DNA of 64,000 bases from Pseudonocardia petroleophila (GTDB lineage: Bacteria; Actinomycetota; Actinomycetes; Mycobacteriales; Pseudonocardiaceae): NCBI RefSeq assembly GCF_014235185.1, contig NZ_CP060131.1:1867501-1931500 (forward strand), written 5' to 3'. The notes under the pieces are model-generated. The model ran no database searches. It worked only from the letters and a program-made list of their open reading frames with translations, and was not told the origin of the DNA. A program made the position numbers and the translations under genes. Below are positions 23,959 to 32,487 of the stretch, in pieces; position 1 is the stretch's first letter; the number at the start of each line of letters is the position of its first letter.

Positions 23959-25767
23959 GTGGCGGTACCTGCTGCGATGGAGCTGGTCGATCTCGCACTG
24001 CGGGCGACCACCGCCTACGAGCGTCCGGACCTGACGGCCCGGCTGGAGCACACCCGCCGCCGCCTCGAGGACCCCGACGTCCGGGTCCTGATCGTCGGGG
24101 AGTTCAAGCAGGGCAAGAGCCAGCTGGTGAACGCGCTGATCAACGCACCCGTCTGTCCCGTCGACGACGACCTCGCCACCGCCGTGCCCACCGCCGTCCT
24201 CTACGCGGAGAAGCCGGCCGTCACCCTGGTCTGGGACGGCGAGCAGCGCCGGCGCACCGACGTTCCGGTGGCCAAGCTCGCCGACTACGTCTCCGAGGCC
24301 GGCAACCCCGGCAACCGGCAGGGCCTCTCGCGCGCCGAGGTCGGGCTGCCGCGCAACCTGCTCAAGGACGGGCTGGTCCTCGTCGACACCCCCGGCGTCG
24401 GCGGGCTCGGCTCGGCCCACGGCGCGGCCACGATGGCGACCCTGCCCACCGCCGACGCCGTGCTGCTCGTCTCCGACGCCTCGCAGGAGTACACCGCGCC
24501 GGAGCTGGAGTTCCTCTCCACGGCGATGCGGCTGTGCCCCAACGTCGCGGGCGTGATCACCAAGACCGACCTCTACCCGCAGTGGCGCCGCATCACCGAC
24601 CTCGACCGCGGGCACCTCGCGACGGCCGGGATCACCGCGGAGCTGTTCCCCGTGTCGTCGGTGCTGCGGCTGGAGGCGGTGCGCAGCGAGGACGCGGAGC
24701 TGAACAAGGAGTCCGGGTTCGCCGAGCTCGTCACGTTCCTGCGCACCGAGGTGCTGGCCCGCGCCGACGAGCTGGACCGCCGCTCCACCAGCCAGGACGT
24801 GCTCGCCGTCGCCGACCAGCTGGGCGCGAGCATGCGCGCCGAGCTCTCCGCGCAGCGCGACCCGCAGCTGGCGGGGGCGCTGGTGTCGGAGCTGGAGATC
24901 GCGCGCGGCCGCGCCGCCGCGCTCAAGGACCGCTCCGCGCGCTGGCAGCACACCCTCAACGACGGCGTGCAGGACCTCACCGCCGACATCGAGTACGACA
25001 TGCGCGACCGGCTGCGCGCGATCGGCCGCGAGGGCGAGCAGCTCCTCGACGCCGCCGACCCCGCCGACATCTGGGACCAGTTCGCCGAGTGGCTCGAGGG
25101 CCAGGTGGCCGGGGCGATGTCGGCGAACTTCGTGTGGGCCGGGCAGCGCGCGGAGTGGCTGGCCGCGCAGGTCGCCGAGCACTTCGCCGCCGAGGGCGAC
25201 GCCGTGCTGCCCGCGCTGCGCACCGGCCGCTCCTCCGACGCGCACGGGCAGGTCAGCCGCGTCGAGCGGCCGGACCAGGAGCGGATCGGCTTCGGGCAGA
25301 AGCTCTACATCGGCGCCCGCGGCGGGTACGGCGGCATGCTGATGATCGGGCTCGCGACGACGCTCGCGGGGTTCGCGATGCTCAACCCCCTCTCGATCGG
25401 CGCGGGCCTGCTGTTCGGCGCGAAGACGGTGCGCGAGGAGCAGGCGCGCCAGCTCGCCCGCCGCAAGGCCGAGTCGAAGGCGGCGATGCGCAAGCACCTC
25501 GACGAGGTGACGTTCCAGGTCGGCAAGGACTCCCGCGACATGCTCCGCCAGGTGCAGCGCCAGCTGCGCGACCACTTCACCTCCCTCGCCGAGGAGCTGC
25601 AGACCTCCGTCGACACGTCGGTGAAGGCGGCGCAGAAGGCCGTCAGCGGAGACGAGAACGTGCGCAGGGCCCGGATCCGCGACCTGGAGGCCGAGCTCGA
25701 CCGCATCGGCAAGCTGGAGGACAAGGCGCGCGCGCTCGTCCCTGGGGCGCGGAAGGTGCTCGCGTGA
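23959..25767 (+). CDS. iniA: IniA-like dynamin-family GTPase
   Basis: The protein has 602 residues from GTG 23959, eight bases after GGAGGG. The GTPase motifs are VGEFKQGKSQLVNAL (G1, near 47-61), DTPGVGG (G3, near 144) and TKTD (G4, near 201). Helical stalk regions follow. A hydrophobic hairpin near 454-487 (GGMLMIGLATTLAGFAML) can insert into the membrane, and a further coiled stalk makes the C-terminus. M. tuberculosis IniA is about 640 residues and behaves as a bacterial dynamin that binds and fissions membrane. The TGA overlaps the next gene's GTG, so IniA and IniC are co-translated, fitting a hetero-oligomer. The gap to iniB is 111 bases. Confidence 0.88.
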   Translation: MAVPAAMELVDLALRATTAYERPDLTARLEHTRRRLEDPDVRVLIVGEFKQGKSQLVNALINAPVCPVDDDLATAVPTAVLYAEKPAVTLVWDGEQRRRTDVPVAKLADYVSEAGNPGNRQGLSRAEVGLPRNLLKDGLVLVDTPGVGGLGSAHGAATMATLPTADAVLLVSDASQEYTAPELEFLSTAMRLCPNVAGVITKTDLYPQWRRITDLDRGHLATAGITAELFPVSSVLRLEAVRSEDAELNKESGFAELVTFLRTEVLARADELDRRSTSQDVLAVADQLGASMRAELSAQRDPQLAGALVSELEIARGRAAALKDRSARWQHTLNDGVQDLTADIEYDMRDRLRAIGREGEQLLDAADPADIWDQFAEWLEGQVAGAMSANFVWAGQRAEWLAAQVAEHFAAEGDAVLPALRTGRSSDAHGQVSRVERPDQERIGFGQKLYIGARGGYGGMLMIGLATTLAGFAMLNPLSIGAGLLFGAKTVREEQARQLARRKAESKAAMRKHLDEVTFQVGKDSRDMLRQVQRQLRDHFTSLAEELQTSVDTSVKAAQKAVSGDENVRRARIRDLEAELDRIGKLEDKARALVPGARKVLA

Positions 25768-27230
25768 CGGCGCTGGGCGTCGCGGTGCGGGGGGTGCTGC
25801 GCGACGGCGTCGAGGCCTACCGCGACAGCCCGCAGGCCACCGCCTGGCTGCGCCAGCACCTCGCGCGGTTCGAGGAGCCGCTGCGGGTGGCGATCGCCGG
25901 GAAGGTGAAGGCGGGCAAGTCCACCCTGCTCAACGCGCTGGTCGGCGAGGAGATCGCGCCCACCGACGCGGGCGAGTGCACGCGGGTCGTCACCTGGTAC
26001 CAGGACGGGCCCAGCCCCCGGGTGATCATGGTCCCGCGCGAGGGCCCCTCCCGGCCGCTGACGGTGGTCCGTCGCGACGGCGCGCTGACGATCGACCTCG
26101 GCGGCACACCCGCGGAGCGCGTCGACCGGCTCGTCGTCGACTGGCCCTCGCAGAGCCTGCGCACCACGTCGCTGATCGACACCCCGGGCATCGCGTCGAT
26201 GTCGGCCGACACCTCCGCGCGCGCGGGCGCGTTCCTCGTCCCCGAGGACGCCCCCGCCCCCGCCGACGCGGTGCTCTACCTCATGCGCCACCTGCACCAG
26301 TCCGACGTGCGGTTCCTCGAGTCCTTCCACGACCAGGGCGTCGCGAAGGCCGCGCCCGTCAACACCGTCGCGATCCTCTCGCGCGCCGACGAGATCGGCG
26401 TCGGACGGCTCGACGCGATGGCCTCGGCCCGCCAGATCGCCGGCCGCTACCGCCGCGACGACAAGCTCCGCTCGCTGTGCCAGACCGTCGTCGCCGTCGC
26501 CGGGCTGCTCGCGCAGAGCGGGCGCACGATGCGCCAGGCCGAGTTCACCGCGCTCGCGACCCTGGCCAGGGCCGAGGCGTCCGACACCGAGCCGCTGCTG
26601 CTCTCGGCCGACCGGTTCGTCCGCGCGTCGGAGACGGCCCCGCTCGACCCGGAGACCCGCGCCGCGCTGCTCGACCGCTTCGGCCTGTTCGGCGTCCGCC
26701 TGGGGATCACGCTGATCCGCCGCGGCACCGACGACCCGAGCCGGCTGTCGGCCGAGCTGGTCAAGCGCAGCGGGCTCGACGAGCTGCGCACCGTCCTGAC
26801 GACCCAGTTCACCGAGCGCCGCGACCTGCTGAAGTCCCGCTCCGCGCTGCTCGCGCTCGAGCTGGTGCTGGCGCGCGAGCCGATCCCGGCGTCCCTGCCG
26901 CTGGCGCGCGAGGTCGAGCGGATCACCGCGGGCGCGCACGAGTTCACCGAGCTGCGCCTGCTCACCGCGCTGCGGACGCGGGTCGTGACGCTGCCGAAGG
27001 ACGTCCGGGTCGAGGCGGAGCGCCTGCTCGGCGGCGACGGCGGCACCCCGGCGGCCCGACTGGGGCTCGACCCGTCCGCCGATCCCGCGCAGCTGCGCGA
27101 GGCCGTCCTCGACGCCCTCGGCGGGTGGCAGCGGCGGGCGGAGAGCCCGCTGTCGGACCGGTCGCAGGTCAGCACGGCCCGCACCCTGGTCCGCACCTGC
27201 GAGGGACTGCTCGCGAGCCTGCCCCGCTAG
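25764..27230 (+). CDS. iniC: IniC-like dynamin-family GTPase
   Basis: The 488 residues are close to the mycobacterial length of about 490. It begins at a GTG in the GTGA overlap with iniA. The GTPase motifs are VAIAGKVKAGKSTLLNALVG (G1, near 42-61), LIDTPGIAS (G3, near 137) and LSRADEIGVG (G4-like, near 207). No strong hydrophobic hairpin is visible, unlike IniA, so it may act as the soluble partner in a pair. Its stop codon overlaps the stop of the convergent IniR-like gene by three to four bases (CTAG), so there is no intergenic space at all. Confidence 0.86.
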   Translation: MTALGVAVRGVLRDGVEAYRDSPQATAWLRQHLARFEEPLRVAIAGKVKAGKSTLLNALVGEEIAPTDAGECTRVVTWYQDGPSPRVIMVPREGPSRPLTVVRRDGALTIDLGGTPAERVDRLVVDWPSQSLRTTSLIDTPGIASMSADTSARAGAFLVPEDAPAPADAVLYLMRHLHQSDVRFLESFHDQGVAKAAPVNTVAILSRADEIGVGRLDAMASARQIAGRYRRDDKLRSLCQTVVAVAGLLAQSGRTMRQAEFTALATLARAEASDTEPLLLSADRFVRASETAPLDPETRAALLDRFGLFGVRLGITLIRRGTDDPSRLSAELVKRSGLDELRTVLTTQFTERRDLLKSRSALLALELVLAREPIPASLPLAREVERITAGAHEFTELRLLTALRTRVVTLPKDVRVEAERLLGGDGGTPAARLGLDPSADPAQLREAVLDALGGWQRRAESPLSDRSQVSTARTLVRTCEGLLASLPR

Positions 27231-29704
27231 GTCCGGACGATCGAGCGCAGGTGGGCGAACAGCTCGCCGCGGCTGCCGGAGCCCAGGCGCTGGCGCATCC
27301 GGGCGACGTGGTGCTCCACCGTCTTCGCCGAGATGAACAGCTGCTCGCCGATCTGCTTGTAGGTCAGGCCCTCCAGGACGAGCGCGGCCACCTCGCGCTC
27401 GCGGTCGCTGAGCACGTCCTCGGGGGTGGAGCCGGGTGCGGGGGCCGGGGCCGTCGGGGTGAGCTCGACGGCCGTCACCTGCTCCACGACGTGCAGCGCG
27501 CGGGCGGTGCCCAGCAGCGAGGCCATGCCCTTCTTGTCGCGCGTCCGGATCGCGGCCTGGCCGGCCAGGCGTCCGCCGTCCCAGGTCAACCCGACGGCGT
27601 GCAGCCCGCGGGCGGCCGCCTCGACCGCGGCCGGGTCGACCTCCCCGCGCAGCACGAGCAGCCACTGCCGCGCCCCGACGGCCATCGCGGCGGCGTAGCG
27701 GCTGGTGGAGGACCCGGCCTCCAGCGCGGCGACGTCGGGCGCTGCGGCGTCGGGGTTCTGGGCGAACATCGCCGCGTGCACCCCGGCCCAGTGCAGCGGG
27801 GCGGCCCACAGCAGCGGGTTGCCCAGCCGCGCCAGCAGGGCGGCGGCCTCGTCGAGGTGCGGGGCGACCCAGCTCTGCTCGCGCAGCCGGGCCGCCGCGA
27901 CCCGCAGCTCGGACAGCGGCTGCAGCACGAACAGGTCGACGGGGTGCTGCACGATCGCCTCGCGCGCCCGGGCCCACCCGACCATCAGCGCGGCCGGGTC
28001 GCTCGCCCGCCGGGCCAGCGCCACCTCCAGGGCCGCGGCGAGCAGCTCGTCGCGGGGTTCGAGGGGGCGGCCCACGTCGAGGGCGGCCCGGGCGGTCGCG
28101 TGCGCGCCGCGGTACATCGCGATCCAGCCCAGCAGCAGCCGGTGGCGGACGGCCGCGCCGCAGCCGCCGAGCCCGGCGCGTTCCGCGCGTTCGAGCACCG
28201 ACTGCGCGACGGCCAGCTCCCCGCACTGCACGGCGACGAGCGCGGCCAGCGCGGCCGGGGTGTCGGTGAGCAGGGCGGCCCGGTTGGGCGGCTCCAGCAG
28301 CCCCGCCGCGCGCACCAGCTTCGACATCGCGCCGGTCGGGGCGCCCACCACCGACTCCAGCACCCCCTGGGCGGTCAGCTCCTCTGCGCCCGAGCGCAGC
28401 GTCGGCGGTCTGCGGTCGGTCGGGGCGGGCCCGGTCAACGCGGCGCGGGCCTCGTCGAGCGCCCCGGTGCCGACGAGCGCGGGCACCGCGAGCGCCGCGG
28501 AGCCGCCGAGGGAGGACATCCAGCGGTAGAGGTCGGCGGAGCGGGCGAGGTTGCCGCGCCGGGCGAGCACCGCGGCGGCCACCGCCCCGGCCCGCCGGGC
28601 CCCGGAGTCCTCGACGCCGTCGACGTTGTCCAGGACGAGATCGGCGTGGTCCAGCGCCACGTCGAGGTCCCCGGCGATCACGGCGGCCTCGGCCCGGCGC
28701 GGGGCGAGCAGCAGCGGGGCGGCCCCGGCCCGGATCGCGGCCTCGTAGAACTCGTCGGCCTCGGCCGCCGCGGTCCGGACGGCCTGGTCGCCCGCCGCGG
28801 CGAACACCGCGGCCACCCGCTTGCCCGTCGCCCCCGCGCGCAGCAGCCCGCGGGCCGCGCCGAGGACGTCGCCGCCGCGGTCGAGCTCGATCTCGGCCAG
28901 GGCCCGGCGCATCTCGACGGCGGCCGCGGGGGGCGTGCGGGCCAGCACGGCCGACGAGACGAGCGGGACGGCCCCGCCCCCGGCGAGCAGCCGCCCCTCC
29001 GCCCACGCCGCGACCACCAGCCCGTCGACGGCGTCGGCGCCGGGCAGCCCGAGCAGCGGGACCAGCAACTCGGCGTCGACGGGCGCGCCGACGGCCCGGG
29101 CCAGCAGCAGGTCGCGGACCCCGGGCGGCAGCTCCTCCAGCGCGTAGCCGAGCTGCGCGAGGACGCTGGCCTCGGCGGCGGAGTGCGCGCCGAGCAGGGT
29201 GTCGACCAGCGCCGGGATCCCCGCGGTGCGGCGTAGCACGGAGTCGACGACGTCGGGGTCCGGCCGCCCGCCGAGCAGGAGCTCCGCGCGGGCCGCGACC
29301 CCGGGGCGGTCGAGCACGCCCAGCACCACGGGCCGTCCGCGGTGCGCGAGCTCGGCGCCGAGCGCGGCCATCGCCCGCGACTCCGGGTACGGCCGGTGCG
29401 CGACCACGATCCGGCCCGCGTCGCCGGCGGCCAGTGCCGTGAGGTGCCGCAGCCGGTCGTCGGGGAGCAGGTGGGCGTCGTCGACGACGAGCGCGACGTC
29501 GGGCGCGAGGGTCTCGCCGGGGGCGGGGGCGTCACGGCGCACCGGGACGCCCGCGTCGGCCCAGGCGGCGGCGAGTGCCGCGAGCAGGGTGGTCTTGCCG
29601 TACCCGCCGGGGCCGACGACGTCGATCCGGCGCGCGGTGACCGGGTCCGCCGCGATGTCGCGCAGGACGGACCGGGCTCCGTCGGCGAGTGTCGACGCGT
29701 TCAC
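27227..29704 (-). CDS. iniR: IniR-like AAA/LuxR-family transcriptional regulator
   Basis: The protein has 825 residues from GTG 29704, seven bases after GGGGGAG. Near residue 33 is a Walker A motif GPGGYGKTTLLAAL, followed by VALVVDDAHLLPDD (Walker B). A long helical TPR-like middle comes next, then a C-terminal LuxR helix-turn-helix LSDREREVAALVLEGLTYKQIGEQ near residues 765-810. The layout is that of large LAL/MalT-type regulators, which use ATP and a bound ligand to activate. In M. tuberculosis, Rv0339c (IniR) controls iniBAC. Position tail to tail with iniC supports the same role here. The linkage, domain order and convergence are seen; the target is inferred. Confidence 0.82.
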   Translation of the reverse strand: MNASTLADGARSVLRDIAADPVTARRIDVVGPGGYGKTTLLAALAAAWADAGVPVRRDAPAPGETLAPDVALVVDDAHLLPDDRLRHLTALAAGDAGRIVVAHRPYPESRAMAALGAELAHRGRPVVLGVLDRPGVAARAELLLGGRPDPDVVDSVLRRTAGIPALVDTLLGAHSAAEASVLAQLGYALEELPPGVRDLLLARAVGAPVDAELLVPLLGLPGADAVDGLVVAAWAEGRLLAGGGAVPLVSSAVLARTPPAAAVEMRRALAEIELDRGGDVLGAARGLLRAGATGKRVAAVFAAAGDQAVRTAAAEADEFYEAAIRAGAAPLLLAPRRAEAAVIAGDLDVALDHADLVLDNVDGVEDSGARRAGAVAAAVLARRGNLARSADLYRWMSSLGGSAALAVPALVGTGALDEARAALTGPAPTDRRPPTLRSGAEELTAQGVLESVVGAPTGAMSKLVRAAGLLEPPNRAALLTDTPAALAALVAVQCGELAVAQSVLERAERAGLGGCGAAVRHRLLLGWIAMYRGAHATARAALDVGRPLEPRDELLAAALEVALARRASDPAALMVGWARAREAIVQHPVDLFVLQPLSELRVAAARLREQSWVAPHLDEAAALLARLGNPLLWAAPLHWAGVHAAMFAQNPDAAAPDVAALEAGSSTSRYAAAMAVGARQWLLVLRGEVDPAAVEAAARGLHAVGLTWDGGRLAGQAAIRTRDKKGMASLLGTARALHVVEQVTAVELTPTAPAPAPGSTPEDVLSDREREVAALVLEGLTYKQIGEQLFISAKTVEHHVARMRQRLGSGSRGELFAHLRSIVRT

Positions 29705-29835
29705 CGTTCGGCTCCCCCTCCGTCGGTCCGGCCGGGCGGAGGCGAGCGTAGCGCCGGTCACCCTCCGCCCCTGCGCACCGTCCGATCCCCGCCCGATCCC
29801 CGCCCGATCGGGTGGCACTGGAAGGATGCGCAGAC

Positions 29836-30504
29836 GTGACGGACGTCTGGGCGCTCGTGCTCGCCGGCGGCAGCGGGCAGCGCTTCGGTGGGCGCCCGAA
29901 GCAGTTCGAGCCGGTCGGGGGCGTCCGGATGATCGACCGCACGGTCGCGGCCGCCCGCCGCACCTGCTCCGGCGTCACCGTCGTCCTGCCGCCCGGGACG
30001 GCCTGGGACGGCGACCCGGTCGACGCGCTCGCGGTCGGCGGCGACCACCAGTCGGAGTCGCTGCGCGCCGGGCTCGCCACCGTGCCCGACGCCACCGCGA
30101 TCGTCGTCGTCTGCGACCCGGCCCACCCTCTGGCCCCGGACCGGCTGTTCCTCGACGTCGTCGACGCCGTCCGCCGCGGCGCCGACGGCGCGGTGCCGGT
30201 GGTGCCGATCCTCGAGGTGGTGCAGCGCGTCGAGGCCGGGCGCGTCGTCGCCACGCTCCCCAAGCACGACCTCGTGCTGACCCAGTCCCCGCAGGCGTTC
30301 GACGCCGCGGTGCTGCGCGAGGCGCACGCCGACCGGCCCCGGCCGGTCGAGAACTCGGGGTTGCTGGTCGAACGCGGGCACCGCGTCGACACGGTGCCCG
30401 GCGACCCCGCCAACCTGCACGTCACCACGCCGGACGAGCTGGCGGTCCTGGACCGGATCGCCTCGGCCGCGGCGCCGCCCCTGATGGAAGGACAGCACTG
30501 CTGA
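29836..30504 (+). CDS. IspD-like nucleotidyltransferase (cytidylyltransferase family)
   Basis: The protein has 222 residues from GTG 29836. The N-terminal LVLAGGSGQRFGGRPKQF is the CTP-binding loop of the IspD/TarI family. The later IspD signature DAARP reads CDPAHPLAP here, and the family's TPQ-F reads SPQAFD. The Arg-to-His change in the DAARP loop argues against a housekeeping IspD. Its stop shares a base with the start of an RfbF-like gene (TGATG), so it is co-translated with a sugar-phosphate cytidylyltransferase. That pairing points to a cell-envelope polyol- or sugar-CDP pathway, like TarI. The exact substrate is unknown. Confidence 0.75.
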   Translation: MTDVWALVLAGGSGQRFGGRPKQFEPVGGVRMIDRTVAAARRTCSGVTVVLPPGTAWDGDPVDALAVGGDHQSESLRAGLATVPDATAIVVVCDPAHPLAPDRLFLDVVDAVRRGADGAVPVVPILEVVQRVEAGRVVATLPKHDLVLTQSPQAFDAAVLREAHADRPRPVENSGLLVERGHRVDTVPGDPANLHVTTPDELAVLDRIASAAAPPLMEGQHC

Positions 30505-31301
30505 TGGACCCCAACACCCCCGTCGTCATCCTCTGCGGAGGTCAGGGGACCCGCATCCGCGAGGTCAGCGAACGCCTCCCCAAGGGCATGGTCGACATCG
30601 GCGGCCGCCCGATCCTGTGGCACATCATGAAGCTCTACAGCCACTACGGGTACCGGCGCTTCATCCTGTGCCTGGGCTACAAGGGCTGGGAGATCAAGCA
30701 GTTCTTCCTCGACTACCGGGCGCACCTCGCCGACTTCACGCTGTCCCTGTCCGACGGCGAGCACGAGCCGCGCTTCGTCGACGGCCGCGGCGACGAGGAC
30801 TGGGAGATCACGTTCGCGGAGACCGGTCTCGACGCCGGCACGGGCGCCCGCCTGCGCCGCATCCGCGACTACATCGACACCCCGCACTTCATGATGACCT
30901 ACGGCGACGGCGTCAGCGCCGTCGACATCGAGCAGCTCGCCACGCTGCACGAGAAGGCCGGGCGGCTCGGCACCGTCACCGGCGTGCACCCGACGTCCAA
31001 GTTCGGGGAGATGAACGTCGACGGCGACGTCGTCGCGGAGTTCAACGAGAAGCCGACGCAGGTCACCGGCTGGGTCAGCGGCGGGTACTTCGTGTTCGAC
31101 CGCAGCTTCCTCGACGACTACCTCGACGACTCGGAGGGCCTGTTCCTGGAGGCCGAGCCGCTGCAGCGCCTGGCCCGCGACCAGCAGCTCACCGTGAACA
31201 AGCACGAGGGCTTCTGGGCCGCGATGGACACCTACAAGGACTACCAGGCGCTCAACGAGCTGTGGGCGGCCGGCGACGCCCCCTGGAAGCTCTGGGACTG
31301 A
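30504..31301 (+). CDS. rfbF: Glucose-1-phosphate cytidylyltransferase-like protein
   Basis: The protein has 265 residues. The nucleotide loop [19 protein letters not shown] and the motif [17 protein letters not shown] match RfbF/DdhA, which makes CDP-glucose for 3,6-dideoxyhexoses. Further marks are [14 protein letters not shown] near residue 130 (metal-binding Asp), [20 protein letters not shown] and the closing [19 protein letters not shown]. The gene is joined to the IspD-like gene by TGATG. No downstream dehydratase (RfbG) is present, so the product may be a donor for direct glycosyl transfer. It converges with the amidase gene with a one-base gap. Confidence 0.88.
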   Translation: MDPNTPVVILCGGQGTRIREVSERLPKGMVDIGGRPILWHIMKLYSHYGYRRFILCLGYKGWEIKQFFLDYRAHLADFTLSLSDGEHEPRFVDGRGDEDWEITFAETGLDAGTGARLRRIRDYIDTPHFMMTYGDGVSAVDIEQLATLHEKAGRLGTVTGVHPTSKFGEMNVDGDVVAEFNEKPTQVTGWVSGGYFVFDRSFLDDYLDDSEGLFLEAEPLQRLARDQQLTVNKHEGFWAAMDTYKDYQALNELWAAGDAPWKLWD

Positions 31302-31302
31302 C

Positions 31303-32301
31303 TCACCGGGCCGCGGTCAGCAGCTGCTGCCACTGCACCGGGCCGACCTGCGACGGCGGGCGGGTGGAGCTGGTGGCGACGAGCGTCTCCACCGCCTCCG
31401 CCGCCTCCCCGCCGTCCCCGGCCCGCACGGGCGCGGCCAGCAGCGGCCAGGTCTCGCCGCCGATGATCCCGTTGACCTCCTCGGTGGCGTGCTCGGCCTG
31501 GAACACGCGCACCGACTCGGCCATCGCGGCGCTGAAGTCGCCGTCGACGGCGACCTCGGTGCGCCCGGCCCCGCGCAGCAGGTGCTGCGCGGCGCGGACC
31601 ACCGGGCCGCGGTCGGCCTCCCGCAGCACCGGCCACGACGCCGCGCGCACCGAGGACCCCTCCAGCCGCCGCCCGAGCATCCCGCCGACCTCGCCGCGCA
31701 GCCGCGGCAGCATCCCGTAGAGGACGTCGCCGGGGCACAGCGTGTCCTTGAAGTCGCGGTGGCCGTAGATCTCGGTCGGGGCGATCCCGTACTGGGCGCA
31801 GATGTAGGCGCACATCTCGCGGAGCCGGTCCCACAGGACGCCGGTGGGCTCGGTGTCGGTGTAGGTGCCCTCGTTCTCGATGCCGACCGACACCAGGTTC
31901 TGCCCGGTGCAGTGCGCGCCCTCCACCTGCTTGTGCCCGCTGCGCAGCGCCTCGAGGCTGCGGTGGCGGCCCTCCAGCACGAACCCGCCGCGGCTGATCG
32001 TGAAGTGCTGCCCGGAGTCGAGCCATCCCCGACGGTCCATGTGGAAGTTCTGGATGCCGCGGGCGAGTGCGTCGGCGGCACCGCGCGACAGGTCGGTGAC
32101 GTTGGGGGTGGCGGTGTGGTGCACCAGGATCTTCACCGGCCGCTGCGTCACGACGTTGACGACCCGGCTGTTGGGTCGCGCCCCCCAGGCGGCGCAGTCG
32201 GCGATCTCCGGGGCGGTCGAGGCGAGCGCCGTCCCGGGAAGGGCCAGCAGGGCGGCTCCGCCGAGAAGGAAACCACGCCGCGTGACACGTGCTGCACCCA
32301 C
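31303..32301 (-). CDS. Tat-exported N-acetylmuramoyl-L-alanine amidase with peptidoglycan-binding domain
   Basis: The protein has 332 residues from GTG 32301 behind GGGGGAG. A twin-arginine signal ([10 protein letters not shown], then a hydrophobic stretch ending ALAS) occupies residues 6-29. The amidase/PGRP domain (residues about 40-210) has zinc ligands in ILVHHTATP and [14 protein letters not shown] and a glutamate in [11 protein letters not shown]-terminal helical peptidoglycan-binding domain (residues about 250-310, [34 protein letters not shown]) follows. The enzyme cuts the bond between MurNAc and the stem peptide in the wall. It is divergent from the FadE5-like gene. Confidence 0.9.
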   Translation of the reverse strand: MGAARVTRRGFLLGGAALLALPGTALASTAPEIADCAAWGARPNSRVVNVVTQRPVKILVHHTATPNVTDLSRGAADALARGIQNFHMDRRGWLDSGQHFTISRGGFVLEGRHRSLEALRSGHKQVEGAHCTGQNLVSVGIENEGTYTDTEPTGVLWDRLREMCAYICAQYGIAPTEIYGHRDFKDTLCPGDVLYGMLPRLRGEVGGMLGRRLEGSSVRAASWPVLREADRGPVVRAAQHLLRGAGRTEVAVDGDFSAAMAESVRVFQAEHATEEVNGIIGGETWPLLAAPVRAGDGGEAAEAVETLVATSSTRPPSQVGPVQWQQLLTAAR

Positions 32302-32433
32302 TGTTACTCCCCCTGCGCACCATCCGACCCAGGAGAACCCTGCTTCGCTCACGCACCGTGCACAACAGCACGACACCAAGGTGTGATCGCCCGGGAGGGG
32401 TGCGTCGCCGGGCGGTACCCCCTCTTGTCGTGG

Positions 32434-32471
32434 TTACCGATGAGTAATACGCTGTTGTTACCGACGGGTAG
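32434..32471 (+). promoter_or_regulatory. Two TTACC-type inverted repeats before the FadE5-like gene
   Basis: TTACCGATGAGTAA (32434-32447) and TTACCGACGGGTAG (32458-32471) are spaced 24 bases start to start, a little over two helical turns. The second runs right up to the ribosome-binding site (GAAGGAG). Both are near-copies of the perfect repeat at 2627-2640 in front of etfD. Placement suggests a repressor that blocks RNA polymerase or early transcription. Confidence 0.65.
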
Positions 32472-32487
32472 AAGGAGTGACGGGGCC

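Noticed and set aside
25305..29006. Minus-strand frame of more than 1200 residues through the iniAC genes
   Set aside because: It crosses two unrelated genes, reads as Arg/Gly-rich shadow and has no domain.
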